Source: Candidatus Intricatilinea gracilis (GTDB lineage: Bacteria > Pseudomonadota > Gammaproteobacteria > Burkholderiales > Burkholderiaceae_C). Taken from it: 64,000 nucleotides of DNA. The notes beneath the pieces are model-generated. The model saw only the letters and a program-made list of their open reading frames with translations. It was not told the origin of the DNA and searched no databases. Positions 24,248-33,836 of the stretch are shown here, piece by piece. Within the stretch, counting starts at the first letter, position 1, and each line of letters starts with the position of its first letter. The position numbers and the translations under genes were made by a program. Location: NCBI GenBank assembly GCA_016702605.1, contig JADJDQ010000021.1:930001-994000 (forward strand), given 5' to 3'.

Positions 24248-25294
24248 ATGACCGACGCTCGATACACGACCTTGCCGCAGTGGCCCAACGCCTATCCGGC
24301 CAGCGGCGCCAGCGCCACCCTGAAGCTCCTCAACGAGGATTTCATCGTGACCGAACTGCCGCTGCAGCTACCCTGCGGTGAGGGCGAACACATCTGGCTG
24401 GACATCGAGAAGAACGGCGCCAACACCACCTTCGTTGCCCAGCAGCTGGCCGAGGCCGCCCGCGTGCAGGAAAAGGACGTGGGTTACGGCGGCCTCAAGG
24501 ACCGTTACGCCATCACGCGTCAGTGGTTCAGCATCTATCTGCCGAGCGGAAAGACGGGCGAGACGCCCGACCTGACCCAGCTTCAGCACCCTGAATTCAA
24601 GGTGCTGAGTCAGAGCCGCCACGTGAAGAAGCTGCGCCCCGGTGATCTGCAGGGCAACCGGTTTTGCATCGTGCTGCGTGACGTGGCCGGCGACCCCGGC
24701 GCTATCGAGGCCATGGTGGCCAACCTCGAGGCCGTTGCATCACGGGGCGTGCCCAACTACTTCGGTGCTCAGCGTTTCGGCTTCGAGGGCGGCAACGTCG
24801 AGCAGGGCCGGGCCATGCTGGCGCGCGAAATCCGCGTGCGCAACCCGAAGAAGAAGGGCATCTACCTCTCGGCGGTGCGCTCTTTCGTTTTCAATGAAGT
24901 GCTGGCGCTGCGCATCCAGCAGGGGCTCTGGGGCCAGACCCTGCCCGGCGACGTGATGGACGAGGCGGGCCGGCCCACCGGACCACTCTGGGGACGCGGC
25001 CGCGTGAGCACCACCGACCAGGCGCAGGCCCTGGAATTGGGCGTGGCTGAGCGTCACGCCACCTTGTGCGACGGCATGGAACACGCCGGTCTGGACCAGG
25101 AGCGCCGCGCCCTGGTGGCAAGCCCGGTGGACATGTCATGGGAATGGCCGCAAGCCGATCAACTGGTGCTCACGTTCTCTTTGCCCGCCGGGAACTACGC
25201 CACTTCCGTTCTGAACGAAATCCTGCGCACCATCGAGCCTGAGCGGCTTACAGACAGCGAGCTTGCGGCTGTCGACGGTCCGCCTGCCGGCTGA
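24248..25294 (+). CDS. truD: tRNA pseudouridine(13) synthase TruD
   Basis: A 348-residue protein, almost the length of E. coli TruD. The catalytic Asp is in VGYGGLKDRYAITRQWFS; other family blocks are GVPNYFGAQRFG, FVFNEVLALR, and the C-terminal SFSLPAGNYATSVLNEIL-type stretch (here FSLPAGNYATSVLNEIL). It isomerises U13 in tRNA. The 248 bases upstream hold no gene; the start at 24248 agrees with the family N-terminus. Confidence 0.95.
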   Translation: MTDARYTTLPQWPNAYPASGASATLKLLNEDFIVTELPLQLPCGEGEHIWLDIEKNGANTTFVAQQLAEAARVQEKDVGYGGLKDRYAITRQWFSIYLPSGKTGETPDLTQLQHPEFKVLSQSRHVKKLRPGDLQGNRFCIVLRDVAGDPGAIEAMVANLEAVASRGVPNYFGAQRFGFEGGNVEQGRAMLAREIRVRNPKKKGIYLSAVRSFVFNEVLALRIQQGLWGQTLPGDVMDEAGRPTGPLWGRGRVSTTDQAQALELGVAERHATLCDGMEHAGLDQERRALVASPVDMSWEWPQADQLVLTFSLPAGNYATSVLNEILRTIEPERLTDSELAAVDGPPAG

Positions 25295-25382
25295 GGCTGG
25301 TGGCCATCACGCCGCCGCAGAGTTCAAGGTCGGCTGGATGGTGGGCAGGTGGCAATCGGCGTCGCCATGAGCCAGCACCGCG

Positions 25383-26018
25383 CTACGCCGGCCCTGTAGG
25401 CGTTGCGGGCCGCCGCCGGGACGCGACACCCGTGACGAAGCGGTCGAAGGCGTCGAGCAGGGGTGCGGGGTCGAACGAGGGGCCTTCCAGCATGGCCAGG
25501 GCCTGCACGGTGGCTTCCAGTGTCGAGACCTGGTCGGGTCGGCGGGCCGCGCGGATGGCGCGGTAGCGGGTGGGGGCCGGGGTGTGCAGCGACAGGCGCG
25601 GCAGCGCGGCCAGGGCGGGGTGCTCGTGCAGCATGCGCAGGCTCTTGCGCCAGGTCGCGTCCAGCACCACCAGGCGCAGTGGCGCGGCTGTGGTGGTGGT
25701 GTCTTGTGTCGATGGTGTGTGCGCGGTCGGCACATCGGGGACATCGGGGTAGAGCAGGCGGGTATGTCGCCCGGGGCGTTGCAGCAGTGCCCGCAGGGTG
25801 TCGGGTGAGAAACGTTCGCCGACGACCACGTCGCAGTGCGCCAGGGACAGGCGCAGCAGGGCCACGCTGTTCTTGGCCTGGCGTTGTTCCTGCGGGTGTT
25901 GCAGCACCAGCACGTCAGTGCGGTGGGGGGTGGGCCGCACCAGCGCACACAGGCAGGTCGCCTGTGGGCGAAGGCAGCGCGGGCAGGCTGTGCGGCAAAA
26001 GCTTGGCGGACTGTTCAC
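25383..26018 (-). CDS. DTW-domain tRNA-uridine aminocarboxypropyltransferase (TapT/YfiP-like)
   Basis: A 211-residue protein with the zinc-type cysteine cluster CPRCLRPQATCLC at the N-terminus and the DTW-type motif LDATWRKSLRML. Members of this family transfer an aminocarboxypropyl group from SAM to uridine in tRNA (acp3U). A Thr-rich insert (STQDTTTTAA) is present. It is convergent with truD, so two tRNA modification genes lie tail to tail. Confidence 0.88.
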   Translation of the reverse strand: MNSPPSFCRTACPRCLRPQATCLCALVRPTPHRTDVLVLQHPQEQRQAKNSVALLRLSLAHCDVVVGERFSPDTLRALLQRPGRHTRLLYPDVPDVPTAHTPSTQDTTTTAAPLRLVVLDATWRKSLRMLHEHPALAALPRLSLHTPAPTRYRAIRAARRPDQVSTLEATVQALAMLEGPSFDPAPLLDAFDRFVTGVASRRRPATPTGPA

Positions 26019-26195
26019 TCGGGCATGGTCGCATGGCTGCCTGTCTGCCGGCCCAGCCTGGAGGCGGCCGCGCTGCCTGGGTGCTGGCCGGCGGGTCGGC
26101 TGATTGGCGGGGAAAGTACCGGGTCGTTCACGGGCCTGTCATGAAACCATCGCAGGCTTGTCGGTTCGCAAGTTCACCACCACCAGCAACACGCC

Positions 26196-28134
26196 ATGGC
26201 CAAAGACTTCGACTCGATGGAAAACAGCAACCGCTCGTCCAATCTCAGCATTCACGACGTGAGCCACCCTGGGCGGCGTACGGTGCTTGCGGGCGGGCTG
26301 GCGGGCACGCTCACCGGGCTGCTGGCGCCGCTGAGTGGTGTGGTGGCCGCACTTGCGGGCTGCGCCACCGGTGCCGGTGCGGGTGCCGGAGCAGGGGGGC
26401 CGCGCATCGGTTTCAAGAGTGTGGCGGCGACTGCTGCCGATGGTTTGCGGGTGGCCGAGGGTTACACGGCCGAGCCGGCCTTCATGTGGGGCGATCCGGT
26501 GGGCATGGCGGGCAGGCTGCCGGCCTGGAAGCCCGATGCCAGCAACAGTGCCGCCGACCAGGAGGTGCAGATCGGCATGCACCACGACGGCATGCACTAC
26601 TTTGCCCTGGACGGCAGCAAACGCGGCCTGCTCGCCATCAATCACGAATACACCGACGACGGGTTGCTGCACACCGACGGCATGGCCACCTGGAGTGCCG
26701 AGAAGGTGCGCAAGAGCATCGCCGGCCACGGTGTCAGTGTGATCGAGGTGGAAGACCGCGGCGGCAACTGGCAGGTGGTGCGCCCCTCGCGTTACGCGCG
26801 GCGCATCACGGCAGCCACACCCATGCAGATCACCGGCCCGGCTGCCGGCCATTCCTTGATGAAGACCGCCGCCGACCCCAGCGGCACCCGTGTGCTGGGC
26901 ACGCTCAACAACTGCGCCCACGGCCACACCCCCTGGGGCACCTACCTCACCTGCGAAGAGAACTTCATCTTCTACTTCAACGGTCCCGACAAACCCGACG
27001 CCCACCAGGCGCGCTGGGGCTTGCGCAAGAACGGCCGTGGCTACCGCTGGCACGAACACGAGGAACGTTTCGACGCCACGCGCCCACCCGAACGAACCCA
27101 ACCGTTTCGGCTGGGTGGTCGAGATCGACCCGATGGACCCGACGATGACACCGATCAAACGCACGGCCTTGGGTCGAGCCGCGCATGAAGGCGCGTGTGT
27201 CACGCAAACCAAGGACGGCCGCGCCGTGGTCTACATGGGCGAAGACGCGCAGTTCGAGTACATCTACAAGTTCGTCAGCCGCGACGCGGTCAAACCCGGC
27301 GGTTTTGCCGCCAACCGCGACCTGCTGGACCACGGCACCTTGTATGTGGCCCGCTTCGACGCCGACAACACCGGCCTGTGGCTGGAAGTGGCCGCCGGCA
27401 AGAACGGCCTGGGCGCCGACCAGGGTTTTGCCGATCAGGGCGAGGTGATGGTGAAGTGCCGCCAGGCCAGCGATCTGCTGGGTGCCACCAAAATGGACCG
27501 CCCGGAGTGGATCGCCATCGACCCGACCAACGGCGAGGTCTACTGCACACTCACCAACAACACCCGTCGCGGCGCCGACAAACAACCGCCGGTGGATGCA
27601 GCCAACCCACGGGCCAACAACACCATGGGCCACATCATCAAGTGGAAGGAGACGGGTGACCTCGACGCCACGCGTTTCACCTGGGCCCACTTCGTGATGG
27701 CCGGCGACCCGGCCAACACACGCGCCGAAGCCAAGGGCACCATCAAGGGTGACGCCTATGGCAGCCCCGACGGCCTGTGGTTCGACACCCGCGGCACCTT
27801 GTGGATCCAGACCGACGCCCATGCCACCAACATGTACAAGACCGACTACGCCGGCGTGGCCAGCAACATGATGCTGGCAGCCGATGTGACGACCGGCGAG
27901 ACCCGCCGCTTCCTGGTCGGTCCGGTCAACTGCGAAGTCACCGGTGTGGTGTGCACCCCCGACATGAAGACGATGTTCGTCAACATCCAGCACCCGGGTG
28001 AATCACCCAGCGATCGCAGTGACCCGGCCGACCCGTCCAGGTTCTCGACCTGGCCCAGCGGTGTGAAAGGCGCGCGCCCGCGCAGTGCCACGGTGGTGAT
28101 CCGCAAGAACGACGGCGGCTTGATCGGTACCTGA
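26196..28134 (+). pseudogene. phoX: PhoX-family alkaline phosphatase, interrupted by one frameshift
   Basis: The first frame starts MAKDFDSMENSNRSS, carries a Tat-type signal (GRRTVLAGGLAGTLTG) and continues with PhoX blocks such as FALDGSKRGLLAINHEYTDD and TPWGTYLTCEENF up to EHEERFDATR near 27083. The protein then continues in the next frame with HPNEPNRFGWVVEIDPMDP, ALGRAAHEGACV and the C-terminal half to 28134. One extra C in the run at 27083-27085 explains the shift. PhoX is a calcium-dependent periplasmic phosphatase. The rest of the gene is undamaged, so this is either a recent mutation or a sequence error; corrected, the protein would have about 645 residues. Confidence 0.85.
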
Positions 28135-28309
28135 GGCGCGGTCAGCCGGCCGGCTGGTCCGCGCCGACCGGTTCGTCGACCGAATCGATCGACCCGAGTG
28201 GCGCGGCGCTGTAGGACAAACGCCCGTCGTGGGGCTGTCAGTGACTGGTGTCACCGACACAGGGTGAATCGACACCTAGAGTGCGCGGCTTCACCACACA
28301 GGAGATTCC

Positions 28310-28876
28310 ATGTCCCGTACCAATCGCCAAGGCCTGATCGTCGCCGCTGCTCTGAGCCTGGGCGCGTTGTTCGCACCGGCTGCCCATGCCGCCGAAGGCT
28401 GGCAGCTGCTGCCCGTGCTCAACGACTCGGGCTTCAAGTTCGAGCCCACGCTGGCCTTGACGGCCAATCGCCTGTCGCCCGATCAAGGTGACAGCGCCAC
28501 GGCCTGGGGCCTGGACCTCAACTTCAACTGCGCCTTGCTGCAGTCGCCCGACAAACGTATCCGTACCCACCTCAACGTGAGCAGCTCGGACGATGCCGGC
28601 CTGAAGACCACCGCGTTCGAGCTGTCGCCGCGTTACACCATGCCGGTGGGCATGCCCGGCCTGTCGTTGGGCGCTGGCCCCAGCCTGGCAGTGTTCAAGG
28701 TGGAGACTGCTGGCGTGAGCCGCAACCTGACCGGTCTGGGTGTGGCCGGTGGTGTCAACTACCGCGCGGGCGCCTTTTATGTCGGCGCCGACGTGCGGAT
28801 GCACACCACCAGCTCCAAGGACGGCGTGGATCTCGACCCTGTCACCTGGGGCCTGAAGGCCGGCATCAACTTCTGA
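28310..28876 (+). CDS. Small outer-membrane beta-barrel protein (YfaZ-like)
   Basis: A 188-residue protein with a clean signal peptide (LIVAAALSLGALFAPAAHA) and a mature part of alternating strands ending in a terminal Phe (TWGLKAGINF), the outer-membrane insertion signal. The size and the phrase FELSPRYTMPVGMPGLSLGAGP suggest an eight-stranded barrel like YfaZ. AGGAG lies 5 bases before the ATG. Monocistronic, followed by a hairpin terminator. Confidence 0.8.
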   Translation: MSRTNRQGLIVAAALSLGALFAPAAHAAEGWQLLPVLNDSGFKFEPTLALTANRLSPDQGDSATAWGLDLNFNCALLQSPDKRIRTHLNVSSSDDAGLKTTAFELSPRYTMPVGMPGLSLGAGPSLAVFKVETAGVSRNLTGLGVAGGVNYRAGAFYVGADVRMHTTSSKDGVDLDPVTWGLKAGINF

Positions 28877-28886
28877 TGATGCAGTC

Positions 28887-28910
28887 TGCGGCGCGTGTGC
28901 ATGCGCCGCA
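28887..28910. terminator. Hairpin terminator between convergent genes
   Basis: TGCGGCGC (28887-28894) pairs perfectly with GCGCCGCA (28903-28910) around an 8-base loop, in the 40-base gap between the barrel gene and selD, which converge. No T tract, so strength is uncertain; it could serve both strands. Confidence 0.6.
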
Positions 28911-28916
28911 GCACAC

Positions 28917-30008
28917 TCAGCTCACCCGCAGCCGCGGTGCATCACCGGCTGTGGCGGTGATCTGACCGACCACCGCCGCCTGGTCGAAGCCATGGCGGGC
29001 AAACACCGCCAGCACGCTGTTGACCTGGGACGGCTCACAGGCCACCAGCAGGCCACCACTGGTCTGCGGGTCACTCAGCAAGGCCTGGTCGACCGCGGCA
29101 AAGCCTGCGGGCAGCACCACGTCGGCACCGTAGCCGGCCCAGTTGCGTCCCGACGCACCGGTGACAAAGCCACGTTCGGCCAGCTCACGCACTGCGGCTA
29201 GTTGCGGCACGGCCGCCCAGTCGAGCATCACGTCGCACCGTGCGCCGCGCGCCATCTCGAGGGCATGGCCGGCCAGGCCGAAGCCGGTCACGTCGGTCAA
29301 GGCATGCACGCCGGGCAGGGCGGCCAGGTCGGGTCCCGGCGTGTTGAGCCGGGTGGTGCAGGCGATCATCTGCGCGTACCCGGCATCACCGAGCTGGCCT
29401 TTCTTGAGCGCAGCCGACATCACACCCACGCCGATGGGTTTGCCCAGCACGAGCACGTCACCCGGCCGGGCATCGGCATTGCGCTTGACGTGTTTCGGGT
29501 GCACCAGGCCCAGTGCCACCAGGCCGTAGATGGCCTCGACCGAATCGATGGTGTGGCCCCCCGCGATGGGGATGCCGGCGCTGCGGCAGACCGAAGCACC
29601 ACCTTCGAGGATGCGGCCGATGGTCTGCGTGGACAACACGTTGATCGGCATGCCCACCAGCGCCAGCGCCATGATCGGGCGACCGCCCATGGCGTACACA
29701 TCGCTGATGGCGTTGGTGGCGGCAATGCGGCCAAAGTCGAACGGGTCGTCGACGATGGGCATGAAGAAGTCTGTCGTGGCGACAAGGGCCTGCTCGTCGT
29801 TGAGCTGCCACACCGCCGCGTCGTCCGAAGTCTCGATGCCCACCAGCAGTTCGCGGGGCATGGGCATGGCGGCCGTGCCCTCGAGGATCTTGGACAACAC
29901 GCCCGGTGCGATCTTGCAGCCACAGCCACCGCCGTGTGACAACGAGGTCAGGCGCGGTTCCCCGGCGGGCGTGCTGCTGGTCGGGTCGACAGGGGTGGGT
30001 GTGTTCAT
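28917..30008 (-). CDS. selD: Selenide, water dikinase SelD
   Basis: A 363-residue enzyme making selenophosphate from selenide and ATP. The N-terminal active-site loop is SHGGGCGCKIAP, with Cys in the position that is Sec in some homologues, and the ATP-binding part follows (IETSDDAAVWQLNDEQALV, TTDFFMPIVDDPFDFG). The C-terminal domain has VTGFGLAGHALEMARG. No SelA, SelB, tRNA-Sec or selenoprotein gene is in the window; selenophosphate might serve 2-selenouridine in tRNA or selenoproteins elsewhere. Confidence 0.96.
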   Translation of the reverse strand: MNTPTPVDPTSSTPAGEPRLTSLSHGGGCGCKIAPGVLSKILEGTAAMPMPRELLVGIETSDDAAVWQLNDEQALVATTDFFMPIVDDPFDFGRIAATNAISDVYAMGGRPIMALALVGMPINVLSTQTIGRILEGGASVCRSAGIPIAGGHTIDSVEAIYGLVALGLVHPKHVKRNADARPGDVLVLGKPIGVGVMSAALKKGQLGDAGYAQMIACTTRLNTPGPDLAALPGVHALTDVTGFGLAGHALEMARGARCDVMLDWAAVPQLAAVRELAERGFVTGASGRNWAGYGADVVLPAGFAAVDQALLSDPQTSGGLLVACEPSQVNSVLAVFARHGFDQAAVVGQITATAGDAPRLRVS

Positions 30009-30187
30009 CGTGCGTCTTCTGGGTGTGGCGGCGGGATTGGCGGACGTGCAGCGACCTTGGTCACGCAGATGCCAGGGCGGCCATTTTGGGGCCGGCGTGC
30101 GCAGGTCCCGGTGGCCCAGCTCTAGTCCGACCGTTCGACACCTGTGTGCCCGGCCAGCTCACGTGCCACTGCGGTCAGCTCACGTCG

Positions 30188-31294
30188 TCAGCTCAGACTG
30201 GCGTGCAGCCCGGCCGTGGCGCTCCAGCGGCCTTGTTTGTCGACCCACAACACGTCCACGCCCCATTGCCGCGCCAGACCGGCGATACGAGCCGGGCCGG
30301 CCATGAACATCACCTTGGTCAGGGCGTCGGCACGCATCGCGCTCGGTGCCAGCACGCTGACACTGCTCAGCGCGGGAGGTGAACGGCCGGTGGCCGGGTC
30401 GATGATGTGGTGATGCCGGTGGTCGGGCGTGAAGCTGCTGCGGTGGTCGGCCGAAGTGGCCAGCGCGCGGCCGTCGAGGTGCAGGGCGGTGACGAGGCGC
30501 GCCTCGTCGTGTGGATCCTCAATGCCCAGCGTCCATGCCCGGCCTTGCTCGTTGTACCCGCAGGCAGCGAACTCGCCGGCGTCGACCAGTGCGTCGCTCA
30601 CGCCGTGGGCACGCAAGGCGGCCAGTGCGGCATCGGTTGCATACCCCTGGGCGATTCCGTTGAGTGTGATGGCCATGCCGGGCCGCGCCAGCGTGATGTG
30701 GTCGTCGGCGACAAGCAGGCCCTGCCAGCCGATGCGTGAACGCGCAGCGGTCAGCTCGGCCGTGCTGGCCAGCCGGCCGGCCTGATGCGCCAGGTCATGC
30801 GCCAGCCACAGCGGTTGCACCGTCACGTCGAAGGCGCCGTCGCTGCGCGCCGATACCCGCTGAGCCTCGCGCAGCACAGCCAGCAGGCCGGCACTCGGCG
30901 ACATGAGCCGACCCGCCCGGTTGAGTCGGGCCACTTCGCTGGTGGGGCGAAACAGGCTCATCGAGGCGTCCACGGCGAGGATGGCGGCTGCTGCTGCACC
31001 CAGCGCCCGATCGGCCTGTGCCGCGTCGGCATGGGCGATGCGCAGGCGCGTGGTGGTGCCCAGGGCGAGCAAGGCGCGCGTGCGCCAGATCGGGCTGCTT
31101 GCGCCGTGCGTCGATGCCTGTGCAGGCTGTGACGGCAGAGCCGATCCCGGCTCGGCGGCCAGGCTGGCGCTCGGGCTTCCCACCAGGCCTCCCACCAGGC
31201 CGCCACCCAGGCCACTTGCCAGGACACCAGCCAGACCACCACCCAGCCCGGCGGCGATGAAGCTGCGACGCGGCAGGTCAGGTCGTGTACTCAT
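30188..31294 (-). CDS. apbE: ApbE-family FAD:protein FMN transferase
   Basis: A 368-residue protein with a Tat-type signal (PRRSFIAAGLGGG) and a Gly-rich hydrophobic stretch. The ApbE fold is visible as MSLFRPTSEVARLNRAG, DGAFDVTVQPLWL, ITLNGIAQGYATDAAL, LVDAGEFAACG and the C-terminal SVSVLAPSAMRADALTKVMF. ApbE attaches FMN covalently to threonine in target flavoproteins. Its ATG overlaps the stop of the NosR-like gene by ATGA, so its target is almost surely that protein, which has a candidate flavinylation motif. Confidence 0.92.
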   Translation of the reverse strand: MSTRPDLPRRSFIAAGLGGGLAGVLASGLGGGLVGGLVGSPSASLAAEPGSALPSQPAQASTHGASSPIWRTRALLALGTTTRLRIAHADAAQADRALGAAAAAILAVDASMSLFRPTSEVARLNRAGRLMSPSAGLLAVLREAQRVSARSDGAFDVTVQPLWLAHDLAHQAGRLASTAELTAARSRIGWQGLLVADDHITLARPGMAITLNGIAQGYATDAALAALRAHGVSDALVDAGEFAACGYNEQGRAWTLGIEDPHDEARLVTALHLDGRALATSADHRSSFTPDHRHHHIIDPATGRSPPALSSVSVLAPSAMRADALTKVMFMAGPARIAGLARQWGVDVLWVDKQGRWSATAGLHASLS

Positions 31295-33702
31295 GTGCGG
31301 GCTCCAGTAGGGGGTGTGACTGGCAGGGCGTGCACCGGAATGACCCGGCCCTTGCGGGTGGCGAGGATACGCGGCGCGCAGAGTTTGTCGCTGTCGTGGA
31401 TGGCCACACAGTCCAGGCACTGGAAACACTCGTCGTAGTCGATGGCGCCGGTCTTCTCGATCGCCTGGTAGCTGCAGCGGTGCCGGCAGGTCTGGCAGGG
31501 CTGGCCACACTCGGCTCGGCGCGCCAGCCAGGCCCAGCGCCGCAGCCTGCCCAGCACCGCCAGGCCCGCGCCCAGCGGACACAGGTAGCGGCAATAGGCC
31601 TTGTAGACGAACACGTTGAGCACCAGCAGCGCCACCACCCAGGCCACGAACGGCCAGGCGCGATCGAACATCAGCGTGATCGAGGTCTTGAACGGTTCGA
31701 TCTCGACCAGCCGATCGGTCCACACGCTGCTGAAGAACGGCATCACCACGACGGCGGCCAGCACGCCGTACTTGAGGCGCTTGAGTCTGGCGTCGGTGCG
31801 GCTGTGCAGATGAAGTTGCGGCAGGCGAGCCCAGCGTGCCAGCTGGGCGATCCACTCCTGCAGCGCACCGAAGGGGCACAACCAGCCGCAGAACGTGCCA
31901 CGCCCCCAGGCCACCAGGCTGACGGCGACGAAGGCCCACAGCAGCACCGTCATCGGGTCGTAGAGGAAGAACTCCAGGCTGCGCCCGGCCAGCACCGCGT
32001 GGATGAGGGCGGTGAGGTTGACGATGGAGAGTTGCCCCTGCGCATACCAGCCGATGAAGACCAGCGTGTAGAGCAGCCAGGCCAGGCGGATGCGCGTGAG
32101 CCGGGTGGCATCACGCGTGAACCAGCCGGGCTTGCCGAGCGCCACGCTCAGGCCGGCCAGGCTCAGCACCAGCAGGGCCAGCTCGGCGGCGCGGTCGGTC
32201 CAGATGCTGTGCCAGTTCTTCTCGTTGCTGCGCGCCGCCTCGACCCAGGCCGACGGCAACTGCACCCGCAGCGTGTAGTCCTTGCGCACCTTCTCGGCCA
32301 GGATCTGGCCCTTGCTGCGCACCACACCCAAGGCAAAGTCCAGCGGTGCGGCCGGGTCGAGGCTGGCTGCACTGATGACCTTGACGATGCGCCAGCGTGC
32401 GTCCGGCCCGAGCCAGTCGGGCGGCAGCAGCGGTCGACCGTCGACGTCCATGTCGCGGATCTCGATCGGCAGGTCGCCCTGGCTCAGCGTCAGCAGTTCG
32501 GGCACGGCACCGGTGACGTAGTTGTCGCCGACAAAGCTGTAGCGTCCGCGGGTGGCCACCAGAAAGGCATGGTCGCCGGGTGCCAGCCAGTCCGACAGAT
32601 AACGCCAGGCGCGGGGTGTGAGCAGGTTGCGCCCGACCGTGGGCACGTTGAGGTGCGCCACCAGCAGTTCACTGAACAGGGCATCGGGCTGCTGCAGGGC
32701 CAGGGCATCCTGGCCCTCACCGGCGCTGCCGGCAAAGGTGGCCTCGATGTCGCGGTGGCGCCAGGCACGGCTCGTCACCAGGCCGGCCTTGCGCAGGGCC
32801 TGGGCGTCCATCACGCTGAACTTGTCGAGCAGGATGTGGCCCACCTGGTCGGGTGACCTTCCGGCCGCAAAACCCAGCTTGGCACGCGCCACCGCCAGCG
32901 CCGAGGCCAGCAGGCTCTGGTTGACGATACGCACCGAGGCGGTGGCCTTGCTCACACCGTCGATCAACACACTGGTGGCACCCGCAACATGGCTGGTGTT
33001 GCCACCCCGCCCGACACCAGCGCCTGGCCCGATGCGGATGTGTTGCTGCAGCGACAGGCCGCGGTACTGGTCGACGAACTGCACGAGTGCGCCGTTCCCC
33101 AGGCCCTCGAGAAACACCGGCTCGTGGTGCGACAACACCTTCACGTCGGTAAAGCCGCCCTTGGCATCCAGCACGACCAGCAGGTTGATGGGTGTGCCCG
33201 AGAAGCCCGGCACCGGCGCCAGGTCGATCGACTCGAACACATAACCCACCAGCACCGAACTGGTCAGGTCGTTCTTGAACAGCGGCCACACGGGCAGTGC
33301 GGCGTCGCGGTCGCCCACCATCAGCGGCGACGGAAACAGCCGGGTGACGGCGGCCTTGTCGAGTGTGCCGGCCAGGGCTTGCCCGGCGCCTGGCACGATC
33401 GACGGCGCGATCAGACCGAGCAGTGTTGCTGCCAGCAGGCTGTGCAGCCAGTGCAACAAGGCGGGCAGCAGGTGCTCCCGCCAAATGCCCGCACGCTTGC
33501 CAGCACACGGGGCCCGCACTGGTACGGGTTTTGGTGCTGCTACTGTTGCGGCGAGACCTGGAGCGACGATGTTCAGCTTTGACACAGCCGCTGGCGTGCG
33601 CAAGACCAGTGCCAGCCGATCGAAATGACGGTCAGGTCGGGCATTCGGGCGAAGAGTGCGGGGATGTGGCGGCCAGGGTGCGGGTGGGATGCGGGTATAC
33701 AC
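31291..33702 (-). CDS. NosR/NirI-like membrane flavoprotein with polyferredoxin domain
   Basis: An 803-residue protein as drawn; the true start may be up to about 60 codons later because residues 1-70 are low-complexity and the hydrophobic signal segment begins near residue 77. The periplasmic FMN-binding domain has IDGVSKATASVRIV, with Thr254 as the likely covalent FMN site. Then come five to six membrane segments carrying two CX3CP motifs (CGWLCPFGALQ and CRYLCPLGAG) and a C-terminal double 4Fe-4S module (CGQPCQTCRHRC and CFQCLDC). NosR moves electrons across the membrane for nitrous oxide reduction; no nosZ is present here, so the partner may be the neighbouring sulfur/cytochrome system. 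Confidence 0.87.
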   Translation of the reverse strand: MYTRIPPAPWPPHPRTLRPNARPDRHFDRLALVLRTPAAVSKLNIVAPGLAATVAAPKPVPVRAPCAGKRAGIWREHLLPALLHWLHSLLAATLLGLIAPSIVPGAGQALAGTLDKAAVTRLFPSPLMVGDRDAALPVWPLFKNDLTSSVLVGYVFESIDLAPVPGFSGTPINLLVVLDAKGGFTDVKVLSHHEPVFLEGLGNGALVQFVDQYRGLSLQQHIRIGPGAGVGRGGNTSHVAGATSVLIDGVSKATASVRIVNQSLLASALAVARAKLGFAAGRSPDQVGHILLDKFSVMDAQALRKAGLVTSRAWRHRDIEATFAGSAGEGQDALALQQPDALFSELLVAHLNVPTVGRNLLTPRAWRYLSDWLAPGDHAFLVATRGRYSFVGDNYVTGAVPELLTLSQGDLPIEIRDMDVDGRPLLPPDWLGPDARWRIVKVISAASLDPAAPLDFALGVVRSKGQILAEKVRKDYTLRVQLPSAWVEAARSNEKNWHSIWTDRAAELALLVLSLAGLSVALGKPGWFTRDATRLTRIRLAWLLYTLVFIGWYAQGQLSIVNLTALIHAVLAGRSLEFFLYDPMTVLLWAFVAVSLVAWGRGTFCGWLCPFGALQEWIAQLARWARLPQLHLHSRTDARLKRLKYGVLAAVVVMPFFSSVWTDRLVEIEPFKTSITLMFDRAWPFVAWVVALLVLNVFVYKAYCRYLCPLGAGLAVLGRLRRWAWLARRAECGQPCQTCRHRCSYQAIEKTGAIDYDECFQCLDCVAIHDSDKLCAPRILATRKGRVIPVHALPVTPPTGART

Positions 33703-33704
33703 CC
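33691..33704. promoter_or_regulatory. Palindrome at the NosR-like gene start
   Basis: CGGGT-ATAC-ACCCG at 33692-33705 is a perfect 5-base inverted repeat around GTATAC, lying at the presumed start of the NosR-like gene and 130 bases before the sigma54 activator gene. It could be an operator for the divergent pair. If the NosR-like gene starts further downstream, the whole region is a larger control region. Confidence 0.35.
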
Positions 33705-33836
33705 GGGGCTCGCATCAACACGGGAGCAGCCTGGTTCAGGGTCTGCCCCAGGTCGGTTGGGCCGACACATCGCGGCGTTTGACCCGCTGGCCACCGCGGC
33801 CGAGGCAAGCACAATGTGTGTTCGCCACCGCCCATC

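Noticed and set aside
31285..32856. A 523-codon plus-strand frame opposite the NosR-like gene
   Set aside because: Antisense shadow; the minus-strand protein has all expected motifs.
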